Below, piece after piece: positions 5,792 through 8,184 of a stretch of DNA of 8,184 bases. The notes under the pieces are model-generated. The model had not been told where the DNA came from, made no database searches, and worked only from the letters and a program-made list of their open reading frames with translations. The DNA lies in NCBI GenBank assembly GCA_036389955.1, contig DASVVJ010000867.1, positions 1-8,184 of the forward strand, in the 5' to 3' direction. Positions within the stretch are counted from its first letter, which is position 1, and each line of letters begins with the position of its first letter. Made by a program: the position numbers and the translations under genes. This DNA is from DATHBR01 sp036389955 (GTDB lineage Bacteria; Myxococcota; Myxococcia; Myxococcales; Myxococcaceae).

Positions 5792-7099
5792 ATGGTCCCC
5801 TCCGCCTACCCCTTGAGCCCCGAAGCAAGCACCGAGGCCCCGCAGAAGCCCCCGGACATGTTGAGCCTGCGAGCGCTGGGCCGGGCCGTGGCCGCGCTCG
5901 CGGTGCTGTGGGCGGCGCTGATCGCGGCGACGGGCGCCGGGTTGATCAAGCTCGAAGGCGCCGAGACCACCGAGAGCAGCACGAGCCTGCTGTTCATGTG
6001 GTGGGCGCTGCTGGCCTTCGTGCCGCTGTGGATCGCCGTTCGCCCTTCCTCCCGCGTGGGCGTGCTGTCCGCTTCGGTGGCGATCGCGCTCACGGCGGTG
6101 CTCGAGCTGGCGGCTCCCAGACTGTGGCCCTACACCCCCGTGGTGGGCAGCGGGCTGGGCTGCCTGGGGGCCCTGTGCACCTACGCATTCTGGGGGCCTG
6201 ACACCCACCGCTCGCGCAGCCGGTATGCGCTGCTCACCGGGTTGATTCTGTGCCTGTACGTCCTGCTGTCGGGCTTTCCGCTCTCCTTCAGCGCGCAGTC
6301 GGGCACCCCGCCGGTGGACTTCGTTGCCTACGCCGGAGACGAGGCGCTGGGCGGGCAGTTCAGCCAGTGGGTGGAGTCGCTCTTTCTGGCCGTGCCGCTC
6401 CTGGCCCAGCTCTGCTTTCACGTCTACAACGCGGTGGCCCTGGGGCTGGCCATCGTTCTCGCCTGGCAGATCGCCGTGCGCGACAGCCCCACGCGTGGCG
6501 CCGTGCTCTCGTTCCTCATCGCGGGAGCGCTGGGGCACACCGTCTATCTGCTCTTCCCCGTCATCGGCCCCCGGTTCCTCTTCGGGCTGGATGGGGCCTA
6601 TGTCTCGGCCACCTCGGTCTTCCCTAGCCCGGTTCCCCTGGCGGCGGAGTTCGTACTGCCCGCGGTCATTCCCAGCGTGCCGCGCAACTGCATGCCCTCG
6701 CTGCACACCGGGTGGGCGCTGCTGGTGTTCTGGCAGAGCCGGGCTTTTGGACGGTGGGGCCGGGTCTTTGGCGCGAGCTTCCTGGTGCTGACGGTGCTGG
6801 CGACGCTGGGCTTCGGGCTCCACTACCTGGTGGATCTCATCGCCGCCGTGCCCTTTGCCGTCATGGTCCACGCGTTCTTCACCCCTCGCGGCGAGGGGGC
6901 CGAGCGGGAGCGCCGCCAAGCGCTCATCGTCAGCACGGTGTGCTTCGTGGCCTGGCTGTTGCTGCTCCGGTTCGGCACGGCGCTCCTCTTGTCCTCGACG
7001 GTGCTCGCCTGGGCGCTCGCGGCGGCGACGTGCATCCCCTCGCTGGTGCTCGAGGCCCGGCTGTACCGCCAGAGCAAGGCCTCCGCCGGGGCGTCCTGA
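5792..7099 (+). CDS. PAP2-superfamily membrane enzyme, Aur1/inositolphosphotransferase-like
   Basis: This encodes 435 residues from ATG at 5792, which follows the previous stop by five bases with only a weak GAAG site. ATG at 5858 (residue 23) is an alternative that removes a Pro-rich polar leader. There are about ten to twelve hydrophobic segments. The catalytic signatures are in the C-terminal half: FPVIGPRF (255-262), RNCMPSLHTGW (298-308, with His305), and HYLVDLIAAVP (344-354, with His344 and Asp348). The PSLH and H...D motifs are those of the PAP2 phosphatase/transferase fold. The FPVIGPRF block replaces the KxxxxxxRP motif of ordinary PAP2 phosphatases, as in Aur1/Ipt1-like enzymes. 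These cleave or transfer phosphate-linked head groups on lipids at the outer face of the inner membrane. Lipid head-group transfer, or phosphatidic-acid-type phosphatase activity, are both possible. The N-terminal half (residues 30-240) is an extra multi-helix region without known motifs. Confidence 0.9.
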   Translation: MVPSAYPLSPEASTEAPQKPPDMLSLRALGRAVAALAVLWAALIAATGAGLIKLEGAETTESSTSLLFMWWALLAFVPLWIAVRPSSRVGVLSASVAIALTAVLELAAPRLWPYTPVVGSGLGCLGALCTYAFWGPDTHRSRSRYALLTGLILCLYVLLSGFPLSFSAQSGTPPVDFVAYAGDEALGGQFSQWVESLFLAVPLLAQLCFHVYNAVALGLAIVLAWQIAVRDSPTRGAVLSFLIAGALGHTVYLLFPVIGPRFLFGLDGAYVSATSVFPSPVPLAAEFVLPAVIPSVPRNCMPSLHTGWALLVFWQSRAFGRWGRVFGASFLVLTVLATLGFGLHYLVDLIAAVPFAVMVHAFFTPRGEGAERERRQALIVSTVCFVAWLLLLRFGTALLLSSTVLAWALAAATCIPSLVLEARLYRQSKASAGAS

Positions 7100-7276
7100 G
7101 CGCAAATCGTCCCACTGCCACGCACGCGGTCCATGCCGCCTGGCACCCTACCTACGAAGTAGCCTTTCTGCTATCTAAAGTGGCTGGACCGGGCCACCCT
7201 CGGCGCTGTGCGCGCATGACCTGGCCGGTAACAGCCAGGACGCGTGGCCATGACTGCATCGAGGAGACACACCACG
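7100..7276 (+). promoter_or_regulatory. Intergenic spacer, probable promoter region of the secreted-protein gene, with weak dyads
   Basis: This 177-base gap separates the PAP2-type gene from the secreted-protein gene. Its middle (about 7150-7180) is richer in A and T than the surroundings. It holds a small perfect dyad CTAC-GAA-GTAG (7152-7162) and TATCTA (7172-7177), which could serve as a poor -10 box. A five-base stem GTGGC/GCCAC (7180-7184 with 7193-7197) could form a hairpin, but no T-run follows, so a rho-independent terminator is not supported. The ribosome binding site GAGGAG (7261-7266) of the next gene lies at the end. I see no gene here. Confidence 0.35.
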
Positions 7277-8184
7277 ATGAGATTCCGCAGCCTTTGGGGA
7301 ATGGCCTTGGCCCTAGCCGCCCGGGCAACCAGTGCACGCGCGGCGGAGGCAGAGGAGCCCCTGCAGGGACGGAGGAAGGTGCTCATCCTCGGTTCCAGCG
7401 TCAGCGGCGGCACCGCGAGCATGGAAGCACGGGCCGCGGCCAGCCTGGGGCTCGGGACAGAAGTCGTCACGCCCGCCCAGTGGGAAGACATGACTCCCCA
7501 GGAGTTCATGACCTACCGCGCGCTCATCATCGGCGACGCGGCATGCACGAACGACGAAGCCGCGTTTCAGGCCGCGCTCGACAGCAGGAGCCGCTGGGGC
7601 CCCATCATCGACGGCAACATCTTCATCATCGGCTCGAACCCGTCTTCCAACTCCACCACGACGCCTCCGGACATCGATCCGATCGTGCTGGGCGGTGTGG
7701 AGCTGGCGACGGAGCGTCCCCTTCTGACCGGGATGTACCTCTCGCTGGGCTGTGCGTATCAGCACGCCCCACTGGACACGCCGGTACCGCTGCTGTCGCC
7801 GTTTGGGGAGTTCACCGTGGCGGGACACGGCGCCACGCGTGGCCATGTCCCCGCTCAGCTCCCACCCACTTTCTCGCAGCGCGTCTCTGACGGCCTTCTC
7901 ACCGGGACGGATGGCGAAGCGACACGCCTGGTGTTCACCCACTACCCCAGCCACGACTTCTTAGTCGGAGCCCTGGCGGTGGATGAGACCGGCTCCATGC
8001 CAGGCTCACAGCCCTTTTGTGACGATGAAGGGCGAGAGACCTTCACAGGTGCGCCCTTCATCCTGATGCGCGGTGCCATGGCCACTGGCCTCGCCTGCAG
8101 TGGCGACTCGGGTCCCCGGCCTCCGCTGGCTGGCCAACCGCCCGTGGCTGCCTGCAGGGACGTAACGGTGGTGCTCACCAACGT
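7277..8184 (+). CDS. Secreted protein with flavodoxin-like N-terminal region and possible HYR-like domain (runs off right edge)
   Basis: Read from ATG at 7277, with GAGGAG ten bases upstream, the frame stays open for 302 codons to the window edge. The N-terminus is a signal-peptide candidate (MRFRSLWGMALALAARATSARA, cut probably after ARA near residue 22), although its hydrophobic core is short and interrupted by Arg16. Residues 34-120 alternate strands and helices: KVLILGSSVSGG, then VVTPAQWEDM, then ALIIGDAAC (82-90), then NIFIIGSNP. This resembles a flavodoxin-like or glutaminase-like alpha/beta fold, but no catalytic set is proven. The segment GMYLSLGCAYQHAP (152-165) and Cys at 248, 274 and 293 suggest disulfides in an exported protein. 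Near the edge, PPVAACRDVTVVL (288-300) resembles the opening of HYR-type immunoglobulin-like domains, which are frequent in myxobacterial secreted proteins. Third-position GC is less strict than in the neighbours, including a TTA leucine codon at 7961-7963. The function is unknown. Confidence 0.82.
   Translation, partial: MRFRSLWGMALALAARATSARAAEAEEPLQGRRKVLILGSSVSGGTASMEARAAASLGLGTEVVTPAQWEDMTPQEFMTYRALIIGDAACTNDEAAFQAALDSRSRWGPIIDGNIFIIGSNPSSNSTTTPPDIDPIVLGGVELATERPLLTGMYLSLGCAYQHAPLDTPVPLLSPFGEFTVAGHGATRGHVPAQLPPTFSQRVSDGLLTGTDGEATRLVFTHYPSHDFLVGALAVDETGSMPGSQPFCDDEGRETFTGAPFILMRGAMATGLACSGDSGPRPPLAGQPPVAACRDVTVVLTN

Noticed and set aside
4740..5828. Opposite-strand open frame of 362 codons across the beta-barrel gene
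   Set aside because: The product is low-complexity and rich in Arg, Gln and Val. The forward frame has a signal peptide, a ribosome binding site and barrel-like strands.
5735..7105. Long opposite-strand open frame of 456 codons across the PAP2-type gene
   Set aside because: It is a shadow frame of GC-rich DNA. Its product is rich in Arg, Gln, His and Gly with no membrane or domain pattern, while the forward frame has clear catalytic motifs.
7180..7197. Rho-independent terminator after the PAP2-type gene
   Set aside because: The stem is only about five base pairs and no run of T follows.

Overview
The window is very GC-rich (roughly 70 percent, with G or C at most third codon positions). It reads like a chromosomal segment of a myxobacterium, most likely of the Cystobacterineae type (Archangium, Cystobacter, Stigmatella, Hyalangium or Myxococcus relatives). 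This assignment is an inference from base composition, strong GAGG-type ribosome binding sites, frequent GTG/ATG start choices and the gene families present. There is no rRNA or other marker gene to confirm it. I saw no tRNA, CRISPR array, insertion sequence or phage gene.

Layout. Positions 1-1608 hold three leftward genes for small integral membrane proteins. Two of them (1000-1608 and 264-983) look like diverged tandem paralogues of about five membrane segments each. The third (1-227) is cut by the window edge. Each has a good ribosome binding site and the gaps are 16 and 36 bases, so they look like one operon of unknown function. A 187-base divergent control region (1609-1795) carries a perfect 6+7+6 inverted repeat that contains a TTGACA hexamer. 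Everything to its right runs rightward: an EamA/DMT-family transporter (1796-2662); a 63-base AT-rich spacer; an unrecognised soluble protein (2726-3283) whose stop overlaps the start of a DTW-domain tRNA acp3U transferase of the TapT/YfiP type (3280-3864); a bile acid:sodium symporter family (BASS) carrier (3923-4825); a secreted, probably outer-membrane beta-barrel protein (4866-5786); and, 5 bases later, a polytopic PAP2-type enzyme resembling Aur1-like inositolphosphotransferases (5792-7099). After a 177-base spacer comes the start of a secreted protein with a flavodoxin-like N-terminal region and what appears to be the start of an HYR-like domain (7277 to the right edge).

How they may work together. 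Three associations are supported by spacing: the leftward membrane operon, the overlapping unknown-protein/TapT pair, and the barrel/PAP2 pair, which may act on a lipid at the cell envelope. The transporters show no clear link to a pathway visible here. I found no convincing new defence or mobile system. The most interesting leads are the paralogous membrane-protein operon, the barrel/PAP2 pair, and the secreted protein at the right edge.
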